Shown piece by piece: positions 24,769 through 33,719 of a stretch of DNA of 64,000 bases (the stretch's first letter is position 1; each line of letters opens with the position of its first letter). The stretch is taken from contig JBILVS010000001.1 in assembly GCA_044370335.1 (NCBI GenBank), positions 10,024-74,023 of the forward strand. The letters run 5' to 3'. Under the pieces are notes generated by a model. That model searched no databases. It saw only the letters and a list, made by a program, of their open reading frames with translations, and was not told the DNA's origin. The position numbers were made by a program, and so were the translations under genes. Source of the stretch: REEB509 sp044370335 (GTDB taxonomy: Bacteria > Pseudomonadota > Alphaproteobacteria > Caulobacterales > Aquidulcibacteraceae).

Positions 24769-27212
24769 CAGGAGCCTTTCGGTTTCGCGCGGCGAGTCGG
24801 CGCGGCCGCAAGCGGATCATCCGGCCAGGGGTGCTTGGGATACCGGCCCCGCAGGTCGGCGCGAACGGCGGCATAAGATCCGCGCCAGAAGCCGGGAAGA
24901 TCACGGGTTGTTTGCACCGGCCGGTGGCCTGGCGACAAGAGCAGGAGCAACAGAGGCGCCCGCCCGCCCGCCACTGCTGGATGGTGATCGAGGCCGAACA
25001 GCTCCTGCAGGCGGATCGACAGCGCCGGGCCGTTTTCCGCTGCGTAATCGATCAAGTGCTCACCTCCGGCGGGGCTGTGGAAGCGCAAGGGCGCTTGCTC
25101 CTGCAGCCGCCGCCGCTGCGCATAGTCAAGGAGGTTCTCGGCGGCCGGCGCGAGGCGGCCTTGGATGTCCGAAAGCCGCGTGATCGGGCTCAGCAAAGGC
25201 GCGAGCCACTCATCAGCGCGCGTGAGCAGCGCCTCATCTGAGAAGTCGGGCCAAGCTCTCTCCCCGTCCAGCCGCCGCATCAAGCGAACGCGCGCCTGGA
25301 GCGTTCTCAGCGCCGGCTCCTCCGGCAAAAGGTCCAGGCCCTCGCGGCGCACCGCATTAAGAAGAGCTTCGGCCATCTGCTCTTTGGGCACAGCCTCCAA
25401 CGGCCCCTCCGCCAACACCAACCGACCATAGCGGGTCTGGCGGCGAGCGCGGACGGCCCCGCTCTCAGCATGGAAGCGAACCTCGGTGCGGTGTTCGATC
25501 CGATCCCTGAAGCGGGCCTGAAGATCCGCGATCGACAAGGGCGCGGCCAGCCGCACGAACGCGCGCTCCGCAGCGCCCGTGATTTCCCCCACAGCCAGAT
25601 AGGGCTCGCGCGCCAGGGGGCTGTCGGCATCCACCCGAACTATGCGCCCATTGGCGAGCTGGAACGTGTCGCCGACGCGAGATTTCGCCACCCGGTCGGG
25701 GAATGCGAGAGCCAGGAGCGGGCCCAGCGCTGAGAGGACGAGGTCGCGGGACCCGCCGCCGCCGTCCCTCCAGAGCCGTTCAGCCAGGGACCGGGCCGCC
25801 TTGGCGCGCGGACCGTTGTCTCGGATGAGCCGCTCGACGCAAATGGCTGCGTCCACAATGCCGCGACCCAGGCTCTCTTCGGTGATGGCGACCGATAGCA
25901 GCGCCGCCGTCCAGCGCTCGTCGGCGGGGGCGGCTAGCACCATGTGCGCCAGACGCGGAGGCAAAGGCAGGCCGCTGAGCTTGGCGCCGTGGTCGGTGAG
26001 GCGTCCTTCCGGCGTCATGGCGCCGATCGCCTGCAAAGAAGACACGGCCTGGGTCCAGGCGGCTTTAGGCGGTGGATCGAGCCATGCCAGGGTTGTGGGA
26101 TCGCTGACGCCCCAGGTCGCTAGATCTAATGCGAGACCGGAAAGGTCTGCGGTGCGCATCTCTGGCGGATCGTAAGGAGGCCGCGCACGCGTTTCCCCCT
26201 CGGGCCAGAGCCGGTAACAGACCCCGGGCTCCAAGCGGCCGGCGCGGCCCTTGCGTTGTTCCAGGCTCGATTGGCTCGCCCGGACGGTGATCAGCCGGGT
26301 GACGCCGACATCGGGCTCGAAAGCCGCGCGGCGGGAGAGGCCGGCGTCCACAACCACGCGGACCCCTTCGATGGTGAGGCTGGTTTCTGCAATGGCCGAA
26401 GCAAGCACGACTTTCCGGGTTCCAGGCGGGGATGGACGGATCGCGGCGTCCTGAGCCGCGGGATCCATGGCGCCGTACAGCGTATGGAGCGCAACGCCCT
26501 CGGGTAGGGCGGATTCGAGCGCCCGCGCCGCTCGTAAGATTTCTCCCGCGCCCGGCAGAAAAGCGAGAACGCTGCCGGTCTCGGCGCGAAGGGCTTCCCG
26601 AACCGCGGAGGCGACTTCACCGGCAGGGTCTGGGTTGGGCACACTCGGCGGCCGATGCACGAGAGCGACAGGGAACATTCGCCCCCGGCTTTCCACCACA
26701 GGGCAATCCCCCAGAAGCGCCGCCACTCGGGCCGCGTCCACGGTAGCGCTCATGACCAGAAGCCGCAGATCATTCCGCAACCCCTGCTGCGCGTCCCGGG
26801 CCAGGGCCAAGGCAAGATCGCCTTCGAGACTTCGCTCATGAAACTCATCGAAGAGAACCGCGGCCACCCCCTCAAGGGTGGGGTCTTTGAGGATCCGCCG
26901 GGTGAAGACGCCTTCGGTCAAGACTTCGATGCGGGTTTTGGCGCTGACTTTGGCGTCCAACCGTACGCGATAGCCGACGGTTGCGCCGACCGGCTCCCCA
27001 AGGCTGGACGCCATCCGGCCCGCCGCCGCCCGGGCGGCGATGCGCCGGGGGGCCAAGACAAGGATTGCACCGTCCCCGCGCCACGGCTCTTTAAGAAGCG
27101 CCAACGGCACGCGGGTGGTCTTGCCCGCGCCCGGTGGGGCCACCAACACTGCCTCGCCCCGCGTCCGCAGGGCGTCGCAAAGCGCAGGCAGGACCTCGTC
27201 GATAGGCAACAT
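24768..27212 (-). CDS. hrpB: ATP-dependent helicase HrpB
   Basis: An 814-residue DEAH-family helicase. Motif I is APPGAGKTTRVPLALL near the start, motif II is the DEFH variant (LFDEFHERSLEGD), motif III is SATVD, and motif VI has the QRKGRAGR pattern. The HrpB-specific C-terminal half is present (SPAGGEHLIDYA and FGLDHHPAVAGGRAPL). The ATG at 27212 is chosen over one nine codons upstream. RNA helicase activity is the family assignment; the bacterial role is poorly defined. Confidence 0.95.
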   Translation of the reverse strand: MLPIDEVLPALCDALRTRGEAVLVAPPGAGKTTRVPLALLKEPWRGDGAILVLAPRRIAARAAAGRMASSLGEPVGATVGYRVRLDAKVSAKTRIEVLTEGVFTRRILKDPTLEGVAAVLFDEFHERSLEGDLALALARDAQQGLRNDLRLLVMSATVDAARVAALLGDCPVVESRGRMFPVALVHRPPSVPNPDPAGEVASAVREALRAETGSVLAFLPGAGEILRAARALESALPEGVALHTLYGAMDPAAQDAAIRPSPPGTRKVVLASAIAETSLTIEGVRVVVDAGLSRRAAFEPDVGVTRLITVRASQSSLEQRKGRAGRLEPGVCYRLWPEGETRARPPYDPPEMRTADLSGLALDLATWGVSDPTTLAWLDPPPKAAWTQAVSSLQAIGAMTPEGRLTDHGAKLSGLPLPPRLAHMVLAAPADERWTAALLSVAITEESLGRGIVDAAICVERLIRDNGPRAKAARSLAERLWRDGGGGSRDLVLSALGPLLALAFPDRVAKSRVGDTFQLANGRIVRVDADSPLAREPYLAVGEITGAAERAFVRLAAPLSIADLQARFRDRIEHRTEVRFHAESGAVRARRQTRYGRLVLAEGPLEAVPKEQMAEALLNAVRREGLDLLPEEPALRTLQARVRLMRRLDGERAWPDFSDEALLTRADEWLAPLLSPITRLSDIQGRLAPAAENLLDYAQRRRLQEQAPLRFHSPAGGEHLIDYAAENGPALSIRLQELFGLDHHPAVAGGRAPLLLLLLSPGHRPVQTTRDLPGFWRGSYAAVRADLRGRYPKHPWPDDPLAAAPTRRAKPKGS

Positions 27213-27280
27213 GGATGCTATGCCATAAAAGAAGCGCATCGGTCCGCCAAGCGGATCAGAGCAAGCGGAGACGAGCAGCC

Positions 27281-27826
27281 ATGCGGTTCAAGGGATGGGG
27301 CGCGATTTTGGTTCTGGTCGGGGCTTTGGGCGCCGCCTCGTGCGCGTCGGATGGCGAGGATCGCCGCAATCGGGCCGGCGAAATCCGCGACAGCATGGGG
27401 GATGCGGCGACAACGCCGTTGCGGGATTTGAACCTCATCCGAGAGGAGATTCCTCCGGTTCTGGCCGCCATCCGCTACCCCTATGACACCACGACGCTCG
27501 CCGCGGGGTGCACAGCGGTGGCCTATGAGATCGGCCAGTTGGACGCCGTGCTCGGCGCCGAGAACTATCAGCCCGGGCAGGACGACCGGAACTGGTCGGA
27601 GCGCGGAGCCGATCTGGCGACCGACGCCGCAAACGATGCGGTCCGCGGGACCGGCGATATTCTGCCGTTCCGTGGCTGGGTGCGCTCGGCCAGCGGCGCA
27701 AACCGGGCGGAACGGGAAGCTATCCGTGCCTTTGAGATGGGGCAAATGCGCCGGTCCTTCCTGCGGGGATATGGGTCCTCGCTGGGGTGTCGGGGCATCG
27801 TGCCCCAGCCGCCCCCGGCGCAGTAA
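27281..27826 (+). CDS. Putative lipoprotein of unknown function
   Basis: A 181-residue protein. The ATG at 27281 gives a short signal (MRFKGWGAILVLVGALGAASC) with lipobox AASC and lipidated Cys21. The mature region is acidic at first, with two further cysteines (AAGCTAV and SLGCRGIV), and ends in a proline-rich tail. A central RGTGDILPFRGWVRSASGANRAER stretch looks conserved in style but I recognise no named family. It diverges from hrpB and converges on the lytic transglycosylase, five bases apart. Confidence 0.75.
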   Translation: MRFKGWGAILVLVGALGAASCASDGEDRRNRAGEIRDSMGDAATTPLRDLNLIREEIPPVLAAIRYPYDTTTLAAGCTAVAYEIGQLDAVLGAENYQPGQDDRNWSERGADLATDAANDAVRGTGDILPFRGWVRSASGANRAEREAIRAFEMGQMRRSFLRGYGSSLGCRGIVPQPPPAQ

Positions 27827-27831
27827 CCCGC

Positions 27832-29895
27832 TTAACCGCCGCGCCGCAGGTCCTGCTGCAGGCGGATCTCAGCTGGTTCGCCGGACACTCGGTGGCGATA
27901 CACCTGGAGGTTTTCCATCACCCGCTGCACATAGTTGCGCGTTTCCGAGAACGGGATCTGTTCGACCCAATCGATGGGGTCGACGTCGCGGGAGCGCGGA
28001 TCGCCCAACTCCTGGATCCATTGCCGCGGACGGCCTGATCCCGCGTTATAGGAGGCGATAACGAGAATGTAGCTGCCGTTCCACTCGTCCAAGAGATCCT
28101 GAAGGTGCCGGGCGCCCAAGGTCACGTTGTATTCGGGATCATCCATCAGGCCCGATAGCGAGTAGGGGATCCCTTCGCGGTTGGCGGTGATCCGCGCGGT
28201 GGCGGGCATCAGCTGCATCAAGCCGCGGGCGCCGGCGCGGCTATAGGCGCGAGGGTCGAACTCGCTCTCCTGGCGAATGATGGCGTGCACGAGGGCGGCC
28301 TCCGGTCGCCCCGGCTGGCGCGCATTCGCCGGCAGAGTCATGACCGGATAGGCGGCGTTGGGGGCGAGTACGCCCCGGAAAATCCCGGCCTTGCCGTTGC
28401 GGACGCCGCTCAAGGGATAATTGTTCTCCCGGGCGAGAGCGGCCAGGAGCTCGAGCTCCAACGGATCGGTCAGCTGATCGTCCAAGTGGAAGGCTATGCG
28501 CTGGAAGTCCTGCTGGTCGCCCGCCTGGGCGACAAAACGCAGGGCGCGAACGAGTTCGCGCTGCTCAAAGCGCTCGCGCACCTCCGTGGGGATCACGGTC
28601 GTGTTGGGGAAGGCGATAACGGGGTTGGAGTCGATCTCCTGCGCCGCGAGCTGGCCATAATAGGTATAGGTGTATTGGCTCGCCATCCGGTAGGCGGCTT
28701 CGGCGTCGGCGTCCTCGTTCTGGGCTTCATGCGCGCGCCCAAGCCAGTAGTAGCCTCGCGCCAGGCTGATTGGCGAGGACACGCCGCGGGCCAGAGTTTG
28801 GAAGTTGCCCTCAGCGCGGCGGGCCTCCTCCAGGAAACGAAGCGACAGCCAACCCGCCAAAAACTCCGCATCGGCGAATTGCTCGCCGGAGGTCATGCCG
28901 TGGTTCTGGGTCATGCGGTAGGCGCGCTCGGCCTGGCCCGCCCGCAAATGGCGGGTCACGAAGGCGCGCTTCTGCCGGAAGATCTCATCACGGGCCGCAA
29001 GAGGAGCGGCGAGGGCGTCAATGCGGGCCGTGTAGGGGGCGGCGTCGTCCCAGCGCCCCTGGTCGATAATGTAGTCCGCCCGATCATAGAGGAAGCCCGG
29101 GTCATCTTGATGCGAAGCGGGCACAGCGTCGACCGCCGCCTGCAGACCGCGACGCGGGCGTGTCTGAAGGGCGATCCGCGCCTGCGCCACGAGGCGGTCG
29201 TGGTAGCCGATCTCCGGCATCAGGGCCCGGGCCTCGCTATAAGCCTCCCGCCACAGAAGAATATCCACCCGCGCCCTGTGGTCGGCCTGGCTGAGGGCGG
29301 ACGCGAACGTGCTGCGCACGACCGCCTGCGCCTGTGGCGACAGCCGATCATGACGCCAGGCGTCACGGGCGAGAGCTGTGGCTTGTTCAGCGCGGCCCAG
29401 GTTGAGATATGCTTGGGCCAACGCCACTTTGCCGTCGCCCGTGGTCGGACCGCCGCCGTCTTCAAGGATGCTCGCCAACTCCTGCGACGAAAGCCCCGCA
29501 TTCAAGGCGTTGCGCTCCAGCCGTTCGCGCACTGTGGCGCGGCCGGGCCATTCGGCGAGTTCGCGCCACGCGTCATACGCGACCGAGAAGCTCTGCGGGG
29601 CGTTTTCGTCCACTGCGAGCCGCCACTGCAGGAAGCGGCGCACCAAAGGATCGCTTGCCGATTGGCTGAGGGAGGCCACTTCCGACCAGCGCCCGGCATC
29701 GGCCGCCGCTACGCCCGTCTGCAGCGCGGCGAGTTCGCCAGAAGCCAACGACAAAGGCGCGACATACTCCGCCGCGTCGGCCGAGGCCGCAGCGGCCGCC
29801 TGCGGATCCCGGGACAGAGCCGAGATCGTCAAGGCCGCGGCCACCGCGACGAGCGAGGCTCCCAGTATTCGGCGCCAATTCACCTGACGACCCAT
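27832..29895 (-). CDS. Soluble-type lytic murein transglycosylase (Slt70-like)
   Basis: A 687-residue periplasmic enzyme that cleaves peptidoglycan glycan strands with formation of 1,6-anhydromuramic acid. A signal or anchor sequence (ILGASLVAVAAALTI) opens the protein, followed by a long superhelical region of about 450 residues. The catalytic SLT domain has the Glu in RQESEFDPRAYS, then ARGLMQLMPATA and VIASYNAGSGRPRQW. The ATG at 29895 is chosen; the frame extends to a TTG at 29907. It diverges from dapA with 265 bases between. Confidence 0.95.
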   Translation of the reverse strand: MGRQVNWRRILGASLVAVAAALTISALSRDPQAAAAASADAAEYVAPLSLASGELAALQTGVAAADAGRWSEVASLSQSASDPLVRRFLQWRLAVDENAPQSFSVAYDAWRELAEWPGRATVRERLERNALNAGLSSQELASILEDGGGPTTGDGKVALAQAYLNLGRAEQATALARDAWRHDRLSPQAQAVVRSTFASALSQADHRARVDILLWREAYSEARALMPEIGYHDRLVAQARIALQTRPRRGLQAAVDAVPASHQDDPGFLYDRADYIIDQGRWDDAAPYTARIDALAAPLAARDEIFRQKRAFVTRHLRAGQAERAYRMTQNHGMTSGEQFADAEFLAGWLSLRFLEEARRAEGNFQTLARGVSSPISLARGYYWLGRAHEAQNEDADAEAAYRMASQYTYTYYGQLAAQEIDSNPVIAFPNTTVIPTEVRERFEQRELVRALRFVAQAGDQQDFQRIAFHLDDQLTDPLELELLAALARENNYPLSGVRNGKAGIFRGVLAPNAAYPVMTLPANARQPGRPEAALVHAIIRQESEFDPRAYSRAGARGLMQLMPATARITANREGIPYSLSGLMDDPEYNVTLGARHLQDLLDEWNGSYILVIASYNAGSGRPRQWIQELGDPRSRDVDPIDWVEQIPFSETRNYVQRVMENLQVYRHRVSGEPAEIRLQQDLRRGG

Positions 29896-30160
29896 CCTGA
29901 CCCCCAAAGCCGCCGCCGCTTGCGATCATCGCGGCGTGGCGCTTAATCCTCTTAGCACAACCAGATCCGACGCTCAGGGGGCCGAACCTCTGGCTCACCT
30001 TGCGCGACCTGTGCCACACACAGTCAAGCTCAAGGCTATGCAGCGATTCTGGGGATTCTTGGGCGCCGCGAAGGCGGCGGCTCGTTAAAGTCAGTCCATC
30101 TCCGGCCGTCGCGCTTCAAGGCGGCCTTGGGCGGAGTGGCGGGAAGGGAATGGGCCTATT

Positions 30161-31033
30161 GTGATTGTGAAAGGATCGCTTCCGGCGCTGGTGACGCCTT
30201 TCCGAAACGGCGCGGTGGACGAGGACGCTTTCGTGGCGTTGGTGGAGCGCCAGCTAGCGGCGGGCGCGCACGGGCTGGTGCCCTGTGGGACCACGGGCGA
30301 GGCGAGCGCTTTGACGGCGGAAGAGCTGCAACGCATCATCCGCTTGACGATTGAGACGGCCCGGGGCCGGGCGCCTGTTGTGGCGGGCGTCGGCGGCGGC
30401 GCGATTGGCGATGTGATCGAGCGGATGGCGTTCGCCAAAGCCGAAGGCGCGGATGCGGCCTTGGTGGTGACGCCCTATTATGTGCGGCCCAGCCAGGAAG
30501 GCCTGATCGCCTTCTATGAAGTCCTGCAGAACGCTGTGGCCCTGCCGTTCGTGGTTTACAACGTGCCGTCTCGGACCGGCGTGGATTTGGCGGTGGAGAC
30601 CTTGGGGCGTATCGCGCAGCTGCCCAACGCCATCGGCCTGAAAGACGCCACGGCCGATCTGAGCCGCACTCCGCGTCACAAGGCGCTCGTGCCGGAGGAC
30701 TTTGCGCTTTTGTCCGGCGACGACGGCTCAGCCCTTGGGTTCAACGCGCAAGGGGGCGTGGGTTGCATTTCCGTGACCGCCAATGTGGCGCCTGCCGCCT
30801 TTGCCGCGATGCAGGATGCGACTCTGAAAGGCGATTACGCGTCCGCCGAGCGGATCAACGCCACCCTTGTGCGCCTGCACCGGGCCTTGTTCCTTGCGCC
30901 GAGCCCGGCTCCTGCAAAGCGCTGCCTGAGCCTGTTGGGATTGTGCGACGATGCGGTGCGACTGCCCTTGGTCCCGCCGCCGGCCGGCCTGGATGAGGAA
31001 ATGCGGGCGGCTCTTGTGGAGGCGGGCCTGTGA
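30161..31033 (+). CDS. dapA: 4-hydroxy-tetrahydrodipicolinate synthase
   Basis: A 290-residue TIM-barrel enzyme condensing pyruvate with aspartate semialdehyde, the first committed step to lysine and diaminopimelate. The Schiff-base Lys161 (GLKDAT), Tyr133 (VVYNVPSRTG), Thr44-Thr45 (CGTTGEASAL) and Arg138 sit at the same numbers as in the E. coli enzyme. The start is GTG at 30161. It overlaps smpB by GTGA. The C-terminal third (SPAPAKRCLSLLGLCDD) is family-like. Confidence 0.97.
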   Translation: MIVKGSLPALVTPFRNGAVDEDAFVALVERQLAAGAHGLVPCGTTGEASALTAEELQRIIRLTIETARGRAPVVAGVGGGAIGDVIERMAFAKAEGADAALVVTPYYVRPSQEGLIAFYEVLQNAVALPFVVYNVPSRTGVDLAVETLGRIAQLPNAIGLKDATADLSRTPRHKALVPEDFALLSGDDGSALGFNAQGGVGCISVTANVAPAAFAAMQDATLKGDYASAERINATLVRLHRALFLAPSPAPAKRCLSLLGLCDDAVRLPLVPPPAGLDEEMRAALVEAGL

Positions 31034-31482
31034 GCAAGCTCATCGCAGAGAACCGCCGAGCGCGGTTTGACTTTCTGATCGAGGACACGTTTGAGGCTGG
31101 CATCGTGCTCACGGGTACGGAAGTCAAAGCCTGCCGCATGGGCCGCGCCACGATCACCGAAAGCTATGCAAGTCCAGAGCGGGGCGAGCTTTTCCTGATC
31201 AACGCCAATATCCTCGAATATGGCCCGGCCAACCGGTTCAACCATGAGCCGCGCCGGCCGCGGAAGCTTCTGGTGCATAAGCGTCAGCTGAACCGGCTTT
31301 TTGGCGCCGTGGAGCGGGAAGGGCGCACGATTGTGCCGCTCAAGCTCTATTTCAACGACCGCGGGATCGCCAAGCTCGAGATCGCCCTCGCCAAGGGCAA
31401 AAAGCTCCACGACAAACGCGCCACCAGCAAAGATCGAGACTGGAAGCGCGAACAGGGGCGGCTGTTGCGGGACAAAGGCTAG
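31030..31482 (+). CDS. smpB: SsrA-binding protein SmpB
   Basis: A 150-residue RNA-binding protein needed by tmRNA for rescue of stalled ribosomes. The OB-fold core has the GIVLTGTEVKACRMGRATI block and RKLLVHKRQL, and the C-terminal tail KKLHDKRATSKDRDWKREQ is the part that enters the mRNA channel. It starts with GTG inside the dapA stop (GTGA). No ssrA gene is seen in the window. Confidence 0.97.
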   Translation: MSKLIAENRRARFDFLIEDTFEAGIVLTGTEVKACRMGRATITESYASPERGELFLINANILEYGPANRFNHEPRRPRKLLVHKRQLNRLFGAVEREGRTIVPLKLYFNDRGIAKLEIALAKGKKLHDKRATSKDRDWKREQGRLLRDKG

Positions 31483-31501
31483 GGCTTTGCGGCTAAAGCC
31501 C
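31482..31501. repeat. Hairpin at the smpB/UDG convergent junction
   Basis: A perfect 7-base inverted repeat (GGGCTTT at 31482-31488 and AAAGCCC at 31495-31501) with a six-base loop, beginning at the smpB stop and reaching into the end of the UDG gene. It could act as a weak terminator in both directions, but no clear T run follows on either strand. Confidence 0.4.
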
Positions 31502-32146
31502 CGCCGCCGCTTTGGCCTTGAGCATCGCGTTTTCAAACATGACCGCCGTGAGCCGCCCAGTCTGGGTGTTGTAGCGGGAGCAATGGTAGCTGGAGACCAG
31601 CACCGCGCCGGTGGGAAGGGTGAAAGCCGCCTCATGGGCGAATTTGGCGGCCGTAGGCTTCAAACCATAGGCCCGCAACACGCTCTGGTGGGCGATGGAG
31701 CCTAAAGCGAGGAACGCCTTGAGTTGCGGCAGGGCCGCGATCCGGGCCGCCAGAAACGGCCGGCAAGCGGCGATTTCGGCTGGCGTCGGCTTGTTCTCCG
31801 GCGGGGCGCAGCGGACCGCGTTGCTGATCATGCAGCCCTTCAGCCTGAGGCCGTCTTCCGGGTCCGCGCGGTAAACCCCTTCCGCGAGGCGGAGTTTCAA
31901 CAAGGTCCCATAGAGAAGATCGCCGGCGTAGTCGCCGGTAAAGGGACGGCCCGTCCGGTTCGCCCCCGTCCGTCCTGGAGCAAGCCCCACGATGAGCAGC
32001 GCCGCGTTTGGATCTCCAAACGACGGGGCTGGCCCATTAAACCAAAGAGGCTCCGCTGTCGCGTTGGCTTCCCGATACGCCACTAGCCTTGGGCACAACG
32101 GGCAGTCTTTCGGCGCCTCTGGCGGCGGCTCCGGCGAAAGGGTCAT
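31493..32146 (-). CDS. Uracil-DNA glycosylase, family 5 (UDGb-like)
   Basis: A 217-residue iron-sulfur DNA repair glycosylase that removes uracil and possibly other deaminated bases. Motif 1 is GLAPGRTGANRTGRPFTGD and motif 2 is HCSRYNTQTGRLT, both characteristic of UDGb. The GLAPG form lacks the polar catalytic residue of other families. Cluster cysteines are in CPLCPRL and further on at SNAVRCAPPENKPTPAEIAAC. Its ATG overlaps the TGA of the NYN gene (ATGA), so the two are co-translated. Confidence 0.9.
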   Translation of the reverse strand: MTLSPEPPPEAPKDCPLCPRLVAYREANATAEPLWFNGPAPSFGDPNAALLIVGLAPGRTGANRTGRPFTGDYAGDLLYGTLLKLRLAEGVYRADPEDGLRLKGCMISNAVRCAPPENKPTPAEIAACRPFLAARIAALPQLKAFLALGSIAHQSVLRAYGLKPTAAKFAHEAAFTLPTGAVLVSSYHCSRYNTQTGRLTAVMFENAMLKAKAAAGL

Positions 32147-32739
32147 AGATCGTCGCTGTCTTCGTCATCGTAGCGGCTCTGCGCCCGCTCCCGAGGCGGC
32201 CGCCCAACGAGAGTGGCGATCTCGGTCAGGTCCAAATAGGCGTCCGCTTGCCGACGGAGATCGTCCGCCGCCATCGGCGGCTGTGAGCGGGTGGTCGAGA
32301 CGACTGTCACCCGCACGCCCTTGCGCTGCATGGCTTCGACGACGGCCACAAAGTCTCCGTCGCCGGAAAACAGGAACGCATGGGTGAGGTGGGCGGCGGA
32401 TTCCATCAGGTCCACCGTGATCTCGACGTCCATGTCCCCTTTGATGCGACGGCGGCCGGTGGCGTCGGTGTATTCACGGGCGGGCTTGGTCACGACGCTG
32501 TAGCCGTTGTAGTCGAGCCAATCGACCAAGGGGCGGATCGGGGAGAAATCCTGATCGTCCAAAAGCGCTGTGTAGTATTTGGCTCGGACAAATTGGCCGT
32601 GGCGGCGAAACTCCTGTAGAAGTTTCTTGTAATCCATGTCGAAACCCAGCGCCTTGGCGGCCGAGTAGAGATTGGCCCCATCAATGAACAGGCCAACCCG
32701 GTCGTTGGGGTGGATCAAGGCGGCGAGGGAAGATGTCAT
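32143..32739 (-). CDS. NYN (LabA-like) domain protein, putative ribonuclease
   Basis: A 198-residue protein with a PIN-like NYN fold. Acidic residues expected at the metal site are in GLFIDGANLYSA, KGDMDVEITVDLM and FSGDGDFVAVVEAM. The C-terminus is a disordered acidic tail (RYDDEDSDD). LabA/DUF88 proteins are thought to be nucleases acting on RNA, but targets are mostly unknown. The ATG at 32739 lies seven bases inside the divergent folK reading frame. It forms an operon with the UDG gene downstream. Confidence 0.9.
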   Translation of the reverse strand: MTSSLAALIHPNDRVGLFIDGANLYSAAKALGFDMDYKKLLQEFRRHGQFVRAKYYTALLDDQDFSPIRPLVDWLDYNGYSVVTKPAREYTDATGRRRIKGDMDVEITVDLMESAAHLTHAFLFSGDGDFVAVVEAMQRKGVRVTVVSTTRSQPPMAADDLRRQADAYLDLTEIATLVGRPPRERAQSRYDDEDSDDL

Positions 32740-33290
32740 CGGGCAATGAGGCCTTTCCGCTAAAGCATGACGCCGAAGCGATCGTGGCGCTGGGCACCAA
32801 CGTAGCCTTCGGCGGCCTCGCCGGCGCGGCCCTCTTGGCCGGCGCGGGCGAAGCGCTGGCGTCACATGGGCTTAACGTCCGGCGGCGATCAAGCTTCTGG
32901 CTCAGTCCGGCTTGGCCGAATCGGGCCGATCCCCCTTTTGTGAACGCCTGTCTGGCCATAGAGGCATGGGCGGAGGGTCCGGATTCGCTCATGGCCCTCC
33001 TGCACAAGGTGGAGGCGGCGTTCGGACGGGTGAGGGAGCGTCGCAATGCGCCCCGGACGCTGGATTTGGACCTGATCGCCTGGGCTGACCTTCGTCTGGA
33101 GGGGAAACGGGGCCTCCAAATCCCTCATCCCCGCCTTGTGGGCCGGGCGTTTGTGCTTGCGCCGTTGGCGGAAATCGCTCCCGGCTGGCGGCATCCGGTC
33201 ACCGGCGAAAGGGTCCAGGCGCTGTTGGCGGCGGCCCCTGATCATGCCGCACTGCAGCGAATTGGCCCTTGGGACAAGGGAAGCGTTTGA
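32733..33290 (+). CDS. folK: 2-amino-4-hydroxy-6-hydroxymethyldihydropteridine pyrophosphokinase
   Basis: A 185-residue enzyme that pyrophosphorylates the pterin precursor of folate. Family blocks are IVALGTNVAFGG, the pterin-site FVNACLAIEA, and RNAPRTLDLDLIAWAD followed by IPHPRLVGRAFVLAPLAEIAP. The ATG at 32733 has GAGGGA close upstream. It overlaps the 5' end of the opposite-strand NYN gene, so the two genes have no intergenic DNA between them. Partner folate genes are not in the window. Confidence 0.93.
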   Translation: MSSGNEAFPLKHDAEAIVALGTNVAFGGLAGAALLAGAGEALASHGLNVRRRSSFWLSPAWPNRADPPFVNACLAIEAWAEGPDSLMALLHKVEAAFGRVRERRNAPRTLDLDLIAWADLRLEGKRGLQIPHPRLVGRAFVLAPLAEIAPGWRHPVTGERVQALLAAAPDHAALQRIGPWDKGSV

Positions 33291-33347
33291 AACCCTGCGC
33301 GGGGCGCGCTACCTTCCCAGTTTCTTGCATCGCAAAAGGATAGTTCC

Positions 33348-33698
33348 TTGGCCCGCGTCACCGTTGAAGATTGCGTCGATAAGGTTCCCAACCGCTTTTC
33401 CCTGGTGTTGCTTGCCGCGCACCGGGCCCGGGCGATCTCGTCCGGAGCTTTGCCGGCGATTGACCGCGACCGGGATAAAGACCCCGTGGTGGCTCTGCGG
33501 GAGATCGCAGAACTGGCGGTGAGCCCCGAAGCCCTGCGCGACAGCCTTGTGTCGACCTTTCAGGACGTGCAGCCGGCGGCGAAAGCCGAAAGCGAGCAGG
33601 ATAAGCTGGCGCTGTCCGCGCCGGTCAACACTACCGAAGAAGAAGTGCTTCGGGCCCTTCAGGCGGAAGCCGAAGCCCAGCGCGACGAGCGGTACTGA
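33348..33698 (+). CDS. rpoZ: RNA polymerase omega subunit
   Basis: A 116-residue subunit that helps assemble RNA polymerase and contributes to ppGpp binding. It has the conserved MARVTVEDCVDKVPNRFSLVLLAAHRAR-type start and DPVVALREIA. The start codon is TTG at 33348, with AAAAGGA seven bases upstream; no in-frame ATG is available nearby. The acidic C-terminal tail is longer than in E. coli. It lies 21 bases before rsh, the ppGpp enzyme, as in many proteobacteria. Confidence 0.95.
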   Translation: MARVTVEDCVDKVPNRFSLVLLAAHRARAISSGALPAIDRDRDKDPVVALREIAELAVSPEALRDSLVSTFQDVQPAAKAESEQDKLALSAPVNTTEEEVLRALQAEAEAQRDERY

Positions 33699-33719
33699 GC
33701 CATGGGGGGCGCTTGACCC

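Noticed and set aside
28285..29946. A 553-codon open frame antisense to the lytic transglycosylase
   Set aside because: Same reason: no recognisable domain, and the opposite strand has a full catalytic SLT domain.
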